A stretch of DNA of 64,000 nucleotides from Sphingomonas cremea (lineage in GTDB: Bacteria > Pseudomonadota > Alphaproteobacteria > Sphingomonadales > Sphingomonadaceae). Below are positions 15,803 to 25,164 of this stretch, piece by piece; within the stretch, counting starts at the first letter, position 1, and each line of letters opens with the position of its first letter. Location of the stretch: NCBI RefSeq assembly GCF_021502585.1, contig NZ_JAKFGM010000003.1, positions 434,001 through 498,000 on the forward strand, in the 5' to 3' direction. The notes beneath the pieces were generated by a model, which saw only the letters and a list, made by a program, of their open reading frames with translations, had not been told where the DNA came from and ran no database searches. The position numbers were made by a program, and so were the translations under genes.

Positions 15803-17082
15803 ACGCCCTGCAGCGCGTTATCGAAATCTGCGATCAAGTCCTCCGCCTTTTCGACTCCTATCGAGATGCGGACGAGGTTGTCGCTGATGCCCAATGCGGC
15901 CTTGCGTTCGTCAGGCACCGACAAATGAGTCATTGCCGCAGGTGCTGAGGCCAATGTTTCGGTGCCGCCGAGGCTGACAGCAAGATTGGCAATTTTCAGC
16001 GCGTCGAGGAACGCGAACGCCTCGCGCTCGCCGCCCTTCAGGTAAAGCGAGAAGGTCGACCCCGCCCCAGTGCAATGGCGCTTATATATATCTTCCTGGC
16101 GCGAGCCCGGCTCGAGGAAGCCGAGATAGCCAACTTTTTCGACCTTGGGATGGTCGCGCAGAAATTCGCAAACCTTTTCCGCGCTTTCGCCGGCCCGGGT
16201 CATGCGCAACTCCAAAGTTTCAAGGCTGCGCATGAGCATCCAGGCGGTGTTGGGATCGCATATCCCGCCCATGACGTTCCGCATCAGCCTCACTTTGTCG
16301 AGCAGCGCACGCTTGCCGACCAGGCCGCCTGCGACCAGGTCACTATGGCCGCCGGCATATTTGGTCAGACTGTAGACGCTAATGTCCGCGCCTTGATCCA
16401 GGGGCTTTGCCCAAAGTGGCCCAAGGAAAGTGTTGTCGATCGCGATCGGCGGCAGCTCGCCCTCGAATGCCGCGGCGCGGGCGGCGGCGACTGCCTCTAC
16501 ATCGACCAGCGCATTGGTCGGATTGGCCGGACTTTCAAGGTAGATCATCGCCACCCGGCCCTTGGCCTTGGCGCGCGCCATCACGTCGTCCAGCTCGTCG
16601 CGCGTGGCGCCGGCCGGGAAGTCGACGTAGTGCACGCCGAACTGGGTCAGTATCTTGTTGATGATGGTTTCGGTGGCCGCATAGAGCGGGCCCGAGTGGA
16701 CGACGACGTCGCCGGGCCGGACAAAGGCCAGGAGCAGGGTCGCGATCGCGGTCATCCCGCTGGAAAAGGTCAGCGCAGTTTCCGCTTCTTCCCAGAGCTT
16801 CAGCCGATCCTCGAGAATCTCCTGATTGGGCCCGTTGAAGCGGGAATAGACCAGCCCCTCAGCCTTGCCGCCCGAACCGTGCTTGTTGGTAATGCCCTCG
16901 AAGAAGCGCTTCCCCTCCGCCGCCGTCTGGAACACGAAGGTCGAAGTGAGAAATATCGGCGGCTTCAGAGATCCTTCGCTAAGCGCGGGGTCGAAGCCAT
17001 AGCCCATCATCAAGGTCGACGGGTCCAGCTTGTGGTTGCCGATATGGGTTTCGAATTCCTTTGGGGGGCGGCTCTCGGTCAC
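15799..17082 (-). CDS. cystathionine gamma-synthase / methionine gamma-lyase family PLP enzyme
   Basis: A 427-residue trans-sulfuration enzyme (Cys/Met metabolism PLP family). The PLP lysine is in VYSLTKYAGGHSDLVAGG, the cofactor-stacking Tyr lies in SGPLYAATETI, and the family's C-terminal motif is LGGTETLASAPAAMTH. The N-terminal 35 residues (HKLDPSTLMMGYGFDPALS) are longer than in MetB/MetC and match the group annotated as cystathionine gamma-synthase family protein. Whether it is a synthase, a beta-lyase or a gamma-lyase cannot be told from motifs. It lies 47 bases downstream of pgeF on the same strand and could be read from the lgt operon or from its own promoter. Confidence 0.85.
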   Translation of the reverse strand: MTESRPPKEFETHIGNHKLDPSTLMMGYGFDPALSEGSLKPPIFLTSTFVFQTAAEGKRFFEGITNKHGSGGKAEGLVYSRFNGPNQEILEDRLKLWEEAETALTFSSGMTAIATLLLAFVRPGDVVVHSGPLYAATETIINKILTQFGVHYVDFPAGATRDELDDVMARAKAKGRVAMIYLESPANPTNALVDVEAVAAARAAAFEGELPPIAIDNTFLGPLWAKPLDQGADISVYSLTKYAGGHSDLVAGGLVGKRALLDKVRLMRNVMGGICDPNTAWMLMRSLETLELRMTRAGESAEKVCEFLRDHPKVEKVGYLGFLEPGSRQEDIYKRHCTGAGSTFSLYLKGGEREAFAFLDALKIANLAVSLGGTETLASAPAAMTHLSVPDERKAALGISDNLVRISIGVEKAEDLIADFDNALQGV

Positions 17083-17129
17083 AGATTGTCTCCTTGGCCG
17101 AGCGCATTAGCCGCTGGTGGTGGAGCGCG

Positions 17130-17894
17130 CTAGCTGGCGAGGCCAATCAAACTGAGCTGCCTCCCATAAGTTGGCTCGATGCGGTGGGTAGAGCGGCGAT
17201 AACTGTAAAACCGATCTTCCAGCGCATAGGTATCGAGGCCAACCGTCTCGATCCTGCCTATGCCGGCCGCGGCGAGGCGGGCTGCGACATAGGCTTCCAG
17301 GTCGAAATGCGGCTTGCCGCCCTTCCCTTCGGCGAAAAAGCGATCATTGCCGGGATCGTCGACCAACAGCCGTTCGGCAAAACTATCATCAACCTCATAG
17401 GACGCGCGGGCAATGCACGGCCCGACTGCCGCAGCGATCCGGTCGATCTTTGCGCCAAGCGAGATCATTGCAGCGATCGCCTGGTCGGTTACTCCAGCCA
17501 GGGCGCCACGCCAGCCCGCATGAGCTGCGCCAACCACCCCGGCTTCCGCATCGACAAGCAATACCGGCGCGCAGTCCGCGGTGACGATCCCCAGCAGCAA
17601 GCCCGGCTGGTCGGTGACCAGCGCGTCGGCCTGAGGGCGCTCGGAATATGGCGCGGCAGCTGTGACAATGACTGCCGTTGGCGAATGAATCTGGTAGACG
17701 CTGGCCAGCGGTGCACTCCGCAAAATGGCGTCAGCGGCCATTCGGCGATTGGTTTCGACTGCTTTGGGATCGTCTCCGCTGCCAAGCCCGCAATTGAGCC
17801 CCGCAACCGCGCCTGTAGAAATCCCTCCACTGCGACCGAAGAAACCATGGGGAATCCCGTCGAGCGCTGCCGCGCGGACGATGTCGAGGGTCAT
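17130..17894 (-). CDS. pgeF: peptidoglycan editing factor PgeF (YfiH/DUF152)
   Basis: A 254-residue cytosolic enzyme of the YfiH family. E. coli PgeF hydrolyses UDP-MurNAc carrying L-serine in place of L-alanine and so keeps peptidoglycan precursors correct; older names are polyphenol oxidase or laccase-domain protein. The zinc or copper ligands are visible in QIHSPTAVIV, TADCAPVLLVD and AAHAGWRG (His, Cys, His). It overlaps the GNAT gene by ATGA and follows midA-like and lgt genes, an order that is common in sphingomonads from memory and fits a cell-envelope theme. Confidence 0.92.
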   Translation of the reverse strand: MTLDIVRAAALDGIPHGFFGRSGGISTGAVAGLNCGLGSGDDPKAVETNRRMAADAILRSAPLASVYQIHSPTAVIVTAAAPYSERPQADALVTDQPGLLLGIVTADCAPVLLVDAEAGVVGAAHAGWRGALAGVTDQAIAAMISLGAKIDRIAAAVGPCIARASYEVDDSFAERLLVDDPGNDRFFAEGKGGKPHFDLEAYVAARLAAAGIGRIETVGLDTYALEDRFYSYRRSTHRIEPTYGRQLSLIGLAS

Positions 17895-18400
17895 AGAGCG
17901 AGCCTCATGACGATATCCTCGTCCGCATGGGTCCCGACCATGAAGGCGTAGGTCCCCTCCGGTTCGAACCCGAACTTTTCATAGAAGCGGCGTGCGCGGT
18001 GATTGTCGGTAAAGACCGATAAATAAAGATGGTCGGCACGGCGATCGCGTGCGCCTTGGATGACCCAGTCCATCAATGCATGGGCTACGCCCTGCCCCTT
18101 CATTTCCTCAACGACATAGAGCTGGCGAAGCTCGGCTGCTTCGCCCCGCGGCTCGAACGGCAGGTGCGGCGGGCCGAGCTTGGCGTAGGCGACCATCTTT
18201 CTGTCCAGCTCTGCGACCCTGACGGCGAACGCCGGATCGGCCAGATCCTTCGCCCAAACATCGGGCGAGTGGTTCTCGAGGAATATCTCCAAGTCACCTG
18301 GCTGATAGAGATGGCCGAAGGTCGCGACGAAGGTGCCGGTGCCCAGCGCCGCGAGCGCCTCCGCATCGCGGACCGTCGCGGTACGGAAGGTCACGCTCAT
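17891..18400 (-). CDS. GNAT family N-acetyltransferase
   Basis: A 169-residue acetyl-CoA-dependent transferase. The acetyl-CoA loop is VVEEMKGQGVAHALMDWVI (Q/R-x-x-G-x-G/A form). The strand before it is LRQLYVV, and the C-terminal motif is NHRARRFYEKFGFEPEGTY, closely matching the RimI-like group. The acceptor is unknown. The start at ATG 18400 ([12 protein letters not shown]) overlaps the stop of the methyltransferase by 4 bases; a longer form adds only nine residues from that gene's end. It lies inside an envelope-related operon between the methyltransferase and pgeF. Confidence 0.85.
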   Translation of the reverse strand: MSVTFRTATVRDAEALAALGTGTFVATFGHLYQPGDLEIFLENHSPDVWAKDLADPAFAVRVAELDRKMVAYAKLGPPHLPFEPRGEAAELRQLYVVEEMKGQGVAHALMDWVIQGARDRRADHLYLSVFTDNHRARRFYEKFGFEPEGTYAFMVGTHADEDIVMRLAL

Positions 18401-19377
18401 GCCTCTAATCCCGCTATCTCGGGCCATACCGGCGCCCTCATCGCCATTACCTTGAACAGTCGTCCCATCTCCGCCTCATCGCATAACCGCCGCCGGGCAG
18501 CGGCAATCCGTTCCGTATCCTGCGGGTTTTTGGCGGCTAGCGCCATCGCCCTTGCGCCGATTCCAAGCGTTTCCAGCCATGCGCCCTGACTGGCAATGCG
18601 GCTCACCGTCGCGCCTCCGCACCGAGCCGCTTCTGACAATGCGGCGAAATCGACATGGCTGGTGATGTCCTGCTCGCCAGGCTCATCGAGAGGATTGGAG
18701 AAGCGGTGGTCTCGAACTGCCTGCAACGTATCGCCCTGTTCGCCCTTCGAATGACCGTAATCGATGACGATTGCCACGCCCCCGTAGGCCGCGAGACGCT
18801 TGGCGAGTGTTTGGGCAGCCTCGTCACGGGCAGGGGAAGTTTCGCGGATGAGGCCGTAAATCGTGAAGGCAAACGCGGTCCCGTCATGGATGACGCGACG
18901 CTCCTCATCGCCAACCCATTGTTTGACCGGCAATGCGTCGAAGAACTCATTGGCGACGAGCAACAGCGGCGCTTTGGGGAGGGAGTCAATCTCGTCGTGG
19001 AAGTTGGCTTCAGGCAGCAGCTTCGCCTGTGCCCTTTTTAGTGCTGGGCTGGTTTCGACCAGATGCACTTCACCAGTAAATCCTGCGCGCCGAAGGACGC
19101 TCAGTGCATCATTGGCCAGCGTGCCTCGGCCAGGTCCCAACTCGGCATAAACGGCGTCGACCGGCCGGCCAGCCCGGACCCAGCAATCGGCCAGCACAGC
19201 GCCCAGCATCTCTCCAAACATCTGGTGGATCTCAGGTGCAGTAATGAAGTCTCCGGATACGCCCAATGGATCGCGGGTCGCATAATAATGCGAGTTAGCC
19301 GCCGCCATATATTCGTCGACTCCGATCGGTCCCTCGGCGGCGATTCGGGCCGCCAGCAGGTCACCGACCTCGCTCAA
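18397..19377 (-). CDS. SAM-dependent methyltransferase, MidA/NDUFAF7 family
   Basis: A 326-residue class I methyltransferase of the family that includes mitochondrial NDUFAF7 (MidA), an arginine methyltransferase of a complex I subunit. The SAM-binding region is [17 protein letters not shown]. Other family features are the N-terminal [19 protein letters not shown] and [20 protein letters not shown] 19377 is chosen as start because it overlaps the lgt stop as TTGA and the sequence before it lies within lgt. Bacterial substrates of this family are not established, so the complex I role is by homology only. Confidence 0.82.
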   Translation of the reverse strand: MSEVGDLLAARIAAEGPIGVDEYMAAANSHYYATRDPLGVSGDFITAPEIHQMFGEMLGAVLADCWVRAGRPVDAVYAELGPGRGTLANDALSVLRRAGFTGEVHLVETSPALKRAQAKLLPEANFHDEIDSLPKAPLLLVANEFFDALPVKQWVGDEERRVIHDGTAFAFTIYGLIRETSPARDEAAQTLAKRLAAYGGVAIVIDYGHSKGEQGDTLQAVRDHRFSNPLDEPGEQDITSHVDFAALSEAARCGGATVSRIASQGAWLETLGIGARAMALAAKNPQDTERIAAARRRLCDEAEMGRLFKVMAMRAPVWPEIAGLEA

Positions 19378-20264
19378 GCCACGCTGGCCGAGCCTACCGT
19401 CGGCTCGACCCGAATGCGCCGCTTGTTGGCCGTAGCCATTAGATAGATTCCGCCAGCGATCATTGGAACGGTCAGCCACTGGCCCATGTGCAGACCCGTG
19501 GCCTGGGCAAAGCCGATTAGTTGCGAATCCGGTTCACGGATGAACTCGATGCCGAAGCGGAAGACGCCGTAGAAGAAGATGAAGGCGCCGACGAGCTTAC
19601 CCGGCTGGTAGCGCGCCTGGGTCCGCCAAAACAGCAACCAAAGGATGGCGAACAGCACCAGGCCTTCGAGCCCAGCCTCGTAGAGTTGGCTGGGGTGTCG
19701 GGGCGGGCCTAGCAGCTTGCCGTAGGGCGTGATCTCTTCGAACCGGATCGCCCATGGCACGTTGGTCACAGCGCCCCAAAGCTCCTGATTCACGAAATTC
19801 GCTAGCCGGCCGAAAAACAGGCCGAATGGAACGCAGCAGGCGACATAATCATGCATTCGAAGCCAAGGCAGCCCTTCCTTGCGCGCGAGGTAGAGGATGC
19901 CGAGCGAGGTGCCGATCACGCCGCCGTGAAAACTCATCCCGCCATCCCAAAGCTTCAAGATGTCGAGCGGATGTTCCAGGTAAAAAGGCAGGTTGTAAAA
20001 CAGCACATACCCAAGCCGGCCGCCGAGAATGATGCCGAGAGCCGAATAAAATACCAGATCGTCCGCGTGACGGCGGGCCATCGGCGCGCCGGGCTGCTTC
20101 AACAGCTTCAGCAAATACCAATAGCCGATGAAAATACCGGCCAGATAGGCAAGGCTGTACCAGCGCAGTTGGAACCAGCCGATCTCGAACACAGTCGGCT
20201 TCAGCCCAAGATCCGGGAAGGCGATCGCCGTGGATGCCGCGACCGTCGATACCAACAAACTCAT
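19374..20264 (-). CDS. lgt: prolipoprotein diacylglyceryl transferase
   Basis: A 296-residue inner-membrane enzyme that transfers diacylglycerol from phosphatidylglycerol to the lipobox cysteine of prolipoproteins. About seven hydrophobic helices are present. The essential motif region includes [13 protein letters not shown] and the Lgt signature [13 protein letters not shown], with the C-terminal arm [14 protein letters not shown] 20264 heads a four-gene overlapping operon (lgt, methyltransferase, GNAT, pgeF). The 62-base gap upstream is shared with the divergent acyl-CoA ligase gene. Confidence 0.95.
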   Translation of the reverse strand: MSLLVSTVAASTAIAFPDLGLKPTVFEIGWFQLRWYSLAYLAGIFIGYWYLLKLLKQPGAPMARRHADDLVFYSALGIILGGRLGYVLFYNLPFYLEHPLDILKLWDGGMSFHGGVIGTSLGILYLARKEGLPWLRMHDYVACCVPFGLFFGRLANFVNQELWGAVTNVPWAIRFEEITPYGKLLGPPRHPSQLYEAGLEGLVLFAILWLLFWRTQARYQPGKLVGAFIFFYGVFRFGIEFIREPDSQLIGFAQATGLHMGQWLTVPMIAGGIYLMATANKRRIRVEPTVGSASVA

Positions 20265-20326
20265 GGGCTTCCCCTCATCGTTGCCGCCTCATAGGGTGGC
20301 CAAAACAAAACTCCAAGGACAGACGG

Positions 20327-21997
20327 ATGGCCCTGACCGACCTCGACCGGAAATTTGACGCGGAAATGGCCGCGGTCACCGGACCGGGCGGGCGGGTAAT
20401 CCTCGAGCGGGATGATCAAGGCAGGGTAATCGTCGCCAATTTTCCGGCCACGCTGCCGATGTTCTTCAAGACATTCTGCATGCTTAATGCAGAGGTCGAA
20501 GCGATCATCGCCGGAGACGAACGGCTCACGTTCGCCCAACTGGACGCATTTTCGGATCGGCTGGCACGGGGTCTGATCGCGCGCGGAGTCGGCAAAGGGG
20601 ACCGGGTGGGCATCGCAATGCGCAACTGCCCCGCCTGGATCCTGTCCTACATGGCGGCGATCAAGGCCGGGGCGATCGCCACATTGCTGAATGGCTGGTG
20701 GCAGTCCGAAGAGCTGGAACATGCTCTGCAGTTGACGGAACCGAAGCTGATCCTGGCCGATACTCCGCGCGCCAAGCGAATATCGGCGACATGTTCGACC
20801 TGCATCGTCGAGACGATCGCCATAGAAGCTCATTGCGAAGAGGCGTTCGCCGACCTGCTCGGCGCCGGTTCGGACGGCATCGAATTGCCCGAGGTGAGTC
20901 CCGAGGACGATGCAACTATCCTCTTCACGTCCGGCTCGACCGGCGAGGCCAAGGGCGCAGTATCGACCCACCGCGCAGTGACTACTGGCGTCTATGCCTA
21001 TGCCACAAGCCTGATGGTGCTTCGCGGGATCCTTGAATCCGAAGGCCGGCCGCCGCTTAATCCGCTTAAGACCTTGGTCGTCGTGCCATTGTTTCACGTT
21101 ACCGGTGAAGTGCCGGTGATGCTCAACAGCTTCGTGATTGCGCGGGGAATGGTGCTGGTGCCCAAATGGGACGCAACGGAGGCGCTTCGACTGATCGAGA
21201 AGGAAAAGATCACCTATTTCGTCGGCGTCCCGACGATGAGCCTGGAGCTCATGAATCATCCGGACCGAGGCAATTACGATCTCAGCACGCTGACCGACAT
21301 CGCCGCAGGAGGAGCTCCGCGACCGGCTGCCCATGTCGATCGACTGCGCCGATCTTTCCCCGCAGCCCAGCCCGCACTGGGATATGGCCTTACCGAAACC
21401 AACGCCGTCGGGTGCGGCAATTTCTGGGATAATTATGCGGCCAAGCCGGCCTCGACCGGGCGCGCCCAAGTGCCGTTCGTCGAATTGGTCATATTGGGTG
21501 AGGATGAAACCCATCTCGGCCGCAACCAGCGCGGCGAAATCGCCATGCGATCAGCGGCCAATATCAAGGAATATTGGAAGAATTCGGATGCAACGGCCGC
21601 CGCATTCACAGCCGACGGTTTCCTCAAGACCGGCGATGTCGGTTACGTCGACGAGGACGGATATTTGTTCATCGTCGATCGCAAGAAGGACATTATCATC
21701 CGCGGCGGCGAGAATATCTCCGCCGCCGAGGTCGAAGCCGCCCTCTATGGCTGCGAAGGCATTGCCGAGGCAGCGGTGTTTGGCGCCCCCGACGACCGGC
21801 TTGGAGAAATACCGGTGGCGATCCTCCATCGGCGCGAGGGCAGCAGCCTCAGCGAGGAGGAATTGCGCAAGTTCCTTGATGGGCGGCTGGCGGCGTTCAA
21901 GGTTCCGGGGCGGATCGTCTTTTCCGACGAGCCACTTCCCCGGCTCGGCACCGGCAAGATCGACCGGGTCGCGCTCAAACAGCGATACGCCGGCTAA
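20327..21997 (+). CDS. AMP-dependent acyl-CoA synthetase/ligase
   Basis: A 556-residue adenylate-forming enzyme that activates a carboxylic acid to acyl-AMP and then acyl-CoA. The P-loop motif is LFTSGSTGEAKGA. Later core motifs are GYGLTETNAVGCG, TADGFLKTGDVGYVDEDGY, the hinge DRKKDIIIRGGENIS and the catalytic lysine in LPRLGTGKIDR. The N-terminus (MALTDLDRKFDAEMAAVTG) contains no signal. ATG 20327 is chosen over an in-frame upstream ATG at 20234 that lies within the lgt start region. The acid used cannot be read from sequence. The next gene begins at its stop codon (TAATG), so the two are translationally linked. Confidence 0.88.
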   Translation: MALTDLDRKFDAEMAAVTGPGGRVILERDDQGRVIVANFPATLPMFFKTFCMLNAEVEAIIAGDERLTFAQLDAFSDRLARGLIARGVGKGDRVGIAMRNCPAWILSYMAAIKAGAIATLLNGWWQSEELEHALQLTEPKLILADTPRAKRISATCSTCIVETIAIEAHCEEAFADLLGAGSDGIELPEVSPEDDATILFTSGSTGEAKGAVSTHRAVTTGVYAYATSLMVLRGILESEGRPPLNPLKTLVVVPLFHVTGEVPVMLNSFVIARGMVLVPKWDATEALRLIEKEKITYFVGVPTMSLELMNHPDRGNYDLSTLTDIAAGGAPRPAAHVDRLRRSFPAAQPALGYGLTETNAVGCGNFWDNYAAKPASTGRAQVPFVELVILGEDETHLGRNQRGEIAMRSAANIKEYWKNSDATAAAFTADGFLKTGDVGYVDEDGYLFIVDRKKDIIIRGGENISAAEVEAALYGCEGIAEAAVFGAPDDRLGEIPVAILHRREGSSLSEEELRKFLDGRLAAFKVPGRIVFSDEPLPRLGTGKIDRVALKQRYAG

Positions 21998-24126
21998 TGC
22001 AGTTGCCCGGCGTCTCGCGCCGCACCTTGTTGATCGGCGGCGGTGCGGGCGTCGGCCTGATCGTCGCCTTCCTTGCCTGGCCGCGGCAAGATGGCAGCCC
22101 GCTTCGCGCCGGGCCGCGGGAAGCAGTGCTTGGGCCATTCCTGCGTATTGGCACGGACGGGCGCGTAACGCTTGCGGTGCCTCAAACGGAGGTTGGTCAG
22201 GGCATTTGGACCGGACTGGCGCAGATTGCCGCCGACGAGCTCGGTGCAGCGTGGGAAAATATGGCCGTCGAGCCGGCCCCACATGGGGACGCCTATATCA
22301 ACCAACTGATTACGCATGATTATCAGGTGAAAACGCGAATCACCGCCGGATCGAGCTCGATCCGCGCATTCGATCAACCCTTGCGCGCGGCGGCGGCGGC
22401 GGCTCGCACGCTGCTTTGCGCAGCAGCTGCAGGGCGCTGGGGTGTCGCTGCCGAGGAGTGCGATACCGAGGGCGGGTTTGTCGTTCATGAAGGCAAAAGG
22501 CTGAGCTTCGGCGAAGTCGCGGCCGACGCCGCAAGCTTGCAACCGCCCAAAGCACCCCAACTCAGGCCCGTCGGAACCGGAAAGCTGCTCGGCGAAGCGC
22601 TCCCGCGGCTGGATTTGCCCGCCAAATCCGACGGCAGTTTGCGCTTCGCGTCCGACTTGCGCCTGCCGCGAATGATCTTCGCCTCGGTCCGGATGGCCCC
22701 GCCGGGCGGGCGCCTTCGCGGATTTTCGCGTGCCGGCGCGAAGCAGCAACCGGGCTTGATCGACCTGGTCGTGCGCGAAGAATGGATTGCCGCGTTAGGC
22801 GAAACCTGGTGGGCCGCCGACCATGCGCTGACCCGCGCCTCTGCCCGCTTCTCCGGCGAAAGCCGGGGCGACCTGTCTGCTCTCCTTTCAGACAGCCTGG
22901 ACAGCGGCAAGGCGAAGCGCCTGTTCAAGCGTGGCGACTATTACAAAGCCACAAAGGACTCGCGACCGCTGTCGGCTACTTATGCGATGTCCGCGACACC
23001 ACATCATCCGATCGAGGCACCGGCAGCGGTGGCGCGCTTTACCGGAGACCGCTTGGAAGTGTGGGCCGCGACGCAGATGCCCGATCTCGCCCGCGCCGCC
23101 GCCGCTAGTGCCGCGGGGATCTCCGAGAAATTGGTATCGCTATACGCCATGCCAATCGGCGACGGGTCGGGAAGTGGAATGGATGTCGGCACGGTCGCCA
23201 TTACCGTCGAGCTGGCGAAACATTCCGGCCGTCCGGTCAGCATGGCCCTGCCACCTGCGACTGCCCAGAACCAGGACACGGCTCGCTCGCCGATCCTGGC
23301 GCGCCTGTCCGCACTTCCTGCGCCAGACGGCACGATTGCCGCCTGGAGTGCCCGCATCGCCGGCGCGCCAGGACTTGAGGCTGACCTGGCCCGCGCAACG
23401 GGCAAACCTGTTGCCGCCTTCGCTCCCAAAGGAGCGACCCCGCCCTATGGGATCCCTGCAATCCGGATCGATGCAGTCGATGCAAAATTGCCCACTCGCA
23501 CCGGCTACATGCGCGGCGGCGACGAAGCGATGATGACTTTTGCAACTGAGAGCTTCGTAGACGAGATGGCGCGAGCATTGGGCGCCGAGCCTCTCACTTA
23601 TCGCATTGGACTCCTCGGGGGTTCGCCCCGACTGGCGCGGGCCATCACCACGGCGGCGGCAATCGGCGGCTGGGACGGTGGCGCCCCGGGTAGCAATATG
23701 GGACTGTCATGTGCGTCGCTTTACGGTTCGTACATCGGCCTCCTGGCCGAAGCGACGCTTGGCGCTGACCAGCGACTGAAAGTGTCGCGACTGGTTGCGG
23801 CGGTCGATGCCGGGCGGATCGTCAATCCCGGACTGGTTCGACAGCAGATTGAAGGGGGGTTGCTCTCGGCATTGGCCGCCGCCGTTATCCCGGCGCCCGA
23901 ATGGGTGGCGGGAATGCCGCGAGCGACGCCCTTGCGCGGCCGTGGCTATGAGCGGTTGCACGACGTGCCGAAAATCGAAGTCGAGATCATTGGCAGCGAC
24001 GAATCATCGGGCGGGGTCAGCGGGCTCGGAATGGCGGTCCTCGCCCCGGCCGTGGCCAATGCACTTGCTGCCGGCACCGGCAAGCGCTTGCGCAACCTGC
24101 CGTTCGACCCGATGAGCGCGGCATGA
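21997..24126 (+). CDS. xanthine dehydrogenase-family molybdopterin-binding protein homologue (IorB-like), active-site motifs degenerate
   Basis: A 709-residue protein with an N-terminal twin-arginine-like signal (VSRRTLLIGGGAGVGLIVAF). Its body resembles the large subunit of isoquinoline 1-oxidoreductase-type molybdenum hydroxylases; recognisable parts are LAVPQTEVGQGIWTGLAQIA and the C-terminal LAPAVANALAAGTGKRLRNL. Two usual motifs are altered. The GGGFGRR cofactor loop reads IGDGSGSGMD, and the catalytic-Glu motif GVGEPGxPPxAP reads GVSGLGMAVLAP, with Gly in place of Glu by my alignment. No [2Fe-2S] subunit gene is adjacent. It overlaps ferrochelatase by 4 bases. It may be a non-catalytic or changed-function paralogue. 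Confidence 0.75.
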   Translation: MQLPGVSRRTLLIGGGAGVGLIVAFLAWPRQDGSPLRAGPREAVLGPFLRIGTDGRVTLAVPQTEVGQGIWTGLAQIAADELGAAWENMAVEPAPHGDAYINQLITHDYQVKTRITAGSSSIRAFDQPLRAAAAAARTLLCAAAAGRWGVAAEECDTEGGFVVHEGKRLSFGEVAADAASLQPPKAPQLRPVGTGKLLGEALPRLDLPAKSDGSLRFASDLRLPRMIFASVRMAPPGGRLRGFSRAGAKQQPGLIDLVVREEWIAALGETWWAADHALTRASARFSGESRGDLSALLSDSLDSGKAKRLFKRGDYYKATKDSRPLSATYAMSATPHHPIEAPAAVARFTGDRLEVWAATQMPDLARAAAASAAGISEKLVSLYAMPIGDGSGSGMDVGTVAITVELAKHSGRPVSMALPPATAQNQDTARSPILARLSALPAPDGTIAAWSARIAGAPGLEADLARATGKPVAAFAPKGATPPYGIPAIRIDAVDAKLPTRTGYMRGGDEAMMTFATESFVDEMARALGAEPLTYRIGLLGGSPRLARAITTAAAIGGWDGGAPGSNMGLSCASLYGSYIGLLAEATLGADQRLKVSRLVAAVDAGRIVNPGLVRQQIEGGLLSALAAAVIPAPEWVAGMPRATPLRGRGYERLHDVPKIEVEIIGSDESSGGVSGLGMAVLAPAVANALAAGTGKRLRNLPFDPMSAA

Positions 24127-25130
24127 CTAGGCCGGACAACCACCCCCCTATCCCGAAGCCGCGCATCGGCGTGCTGCTGATCAATCTCGGCACGCCGGAT
24201 GCTCCCGAACCGAATGCGGTCCGGCGCTACCTCGCCGAATTTCTGTCGGACCCTAGGGTCATCGAGATTCCGCGCTGGGCGTGGAAGCCGATTCTTCATG
24301 GAATCATCCTTCGCACGCGGCCCAAGAAGAGCGCGCATGCCTATTCCCAGGTATGGAGCGAGGAAGGTTCGCCGCTTGCCGCAATCACCGCTCGTCAAGC
24401 CGCCAAGTTGCAAGCCCGATTGGGCGACGAAGTGACCGTCGACTGGGCAATGCGTTATGGCAACCCCGGTATCGAGGGTGCGATTGCCCGCATGATCGAC
24501 GCAGGCGTCACCCGGATTCTGACCTCCCCCCTTTATCCGCAATATAGCGCCGCAACGACCGCCAGCGCGATGGACGCGACCTTCGCAGCCATTGCCGCCC
24601 AGCGCTGGCAACCCGCCTTGGGGACCCTGCCACCCTATTTTGACGACCCGCTCTATATTGGTGCGCTGAAATCCGACCTCGAACGCCAGATTGCTGAGTT
24701 GGACTTCACTCCAGATCGCTTGCTGCTGAGCTTCCACGGAATGCCGCAGCGGACGCTGGAGCTTGGCGATCCCTACCATTGCCATTGCCGCAAGACCGCT
24801 CGTCTATTGGGCGAGGCGATCGGGCTTGACGTCGACGTCGCCTTCCAGTCGCGCTTCGGCCGGGCCAAATGGCTGGAGCCGGCAACAGACGTCACACTCG
24901 CCGCCTATCCGCAGCAGGGCGTAAAACGGATTGCCATCGCCGCCCCCGGCTTTTCGGCGGATTGCCTTGAGACATTGGAGGAACTCGGAATTCGCGAACG
25001 CGAAAACTTCCTCACGGCGGGCGGAACTCATTTCGCGCGGCTCGATTGCCTCAACGACGGCGATCAGGGAATGGCGATGCTGGAAGGCCTGATCCGGCGC
25101 GAACTTGCCGGATGGTGGCCGTCGTCCTAA
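24123..25130 (+). CDS. hemH: ferrochelatase
   Basis: A 335-residue enzyme that inserts Fe(II) into protoporphyrin IX, the last step of protoheme synthesis. The N-terminal RIGVLLINLGTPDAPEPNAV and the metal-handling His in LLSFHGMPQRTLELGDPY are diagnostic. The second acidic motif is APGFSADCLETLEELG. The CHC motif near the His loop (DPYHCHCRKT) is common in proteobacterial ferrochelatases. It starts in an ATGA overlap with the IorB-like gene and is followed after 34 bases by the acetoacetyl-CoA reductase gene. Confidence 0.95.
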   Translation: MTRPDNHPPIPKPRIGVLLINLGTPDAPEPNAVRRYLAEFLSDPRVIEIPRWAWKPILHGIILRTRPKKSAHAYSQVWSEEGSPLAAITARQAAKLQARLGDEVTVDWAMRYGNPGIEGAIARMIDAGVTRILTSPLYPQYSAATTASAMDATFAAIAAQRWQPALGTLPPYFDDPLYIGALKSDLERQIAELDFTPDRLLLSFHGMPQRTLELGDPYHCHCRKTARLLGEAIGLDVDVAFQSRFGRAKWLEPATDVTLAAYPQQGVKRIAIAAPGFSADCLETLEELGIRERENFLTAGGTHFARLDCLNDGDQGMAMLEGLIRRELAGWWPSS

Positions 25131-25164
25131 CGCAGCGGCACAACATAGATCAGGAGAACGAGTC

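Noticed and set aside
20261-21514. 417-codon minus-strand open frame across the acyl-CoA ligase
   Set aside because: The plus strand holds all adenylate-forming motifs. The antisense frame has no family features and includes the lgt upstream region.
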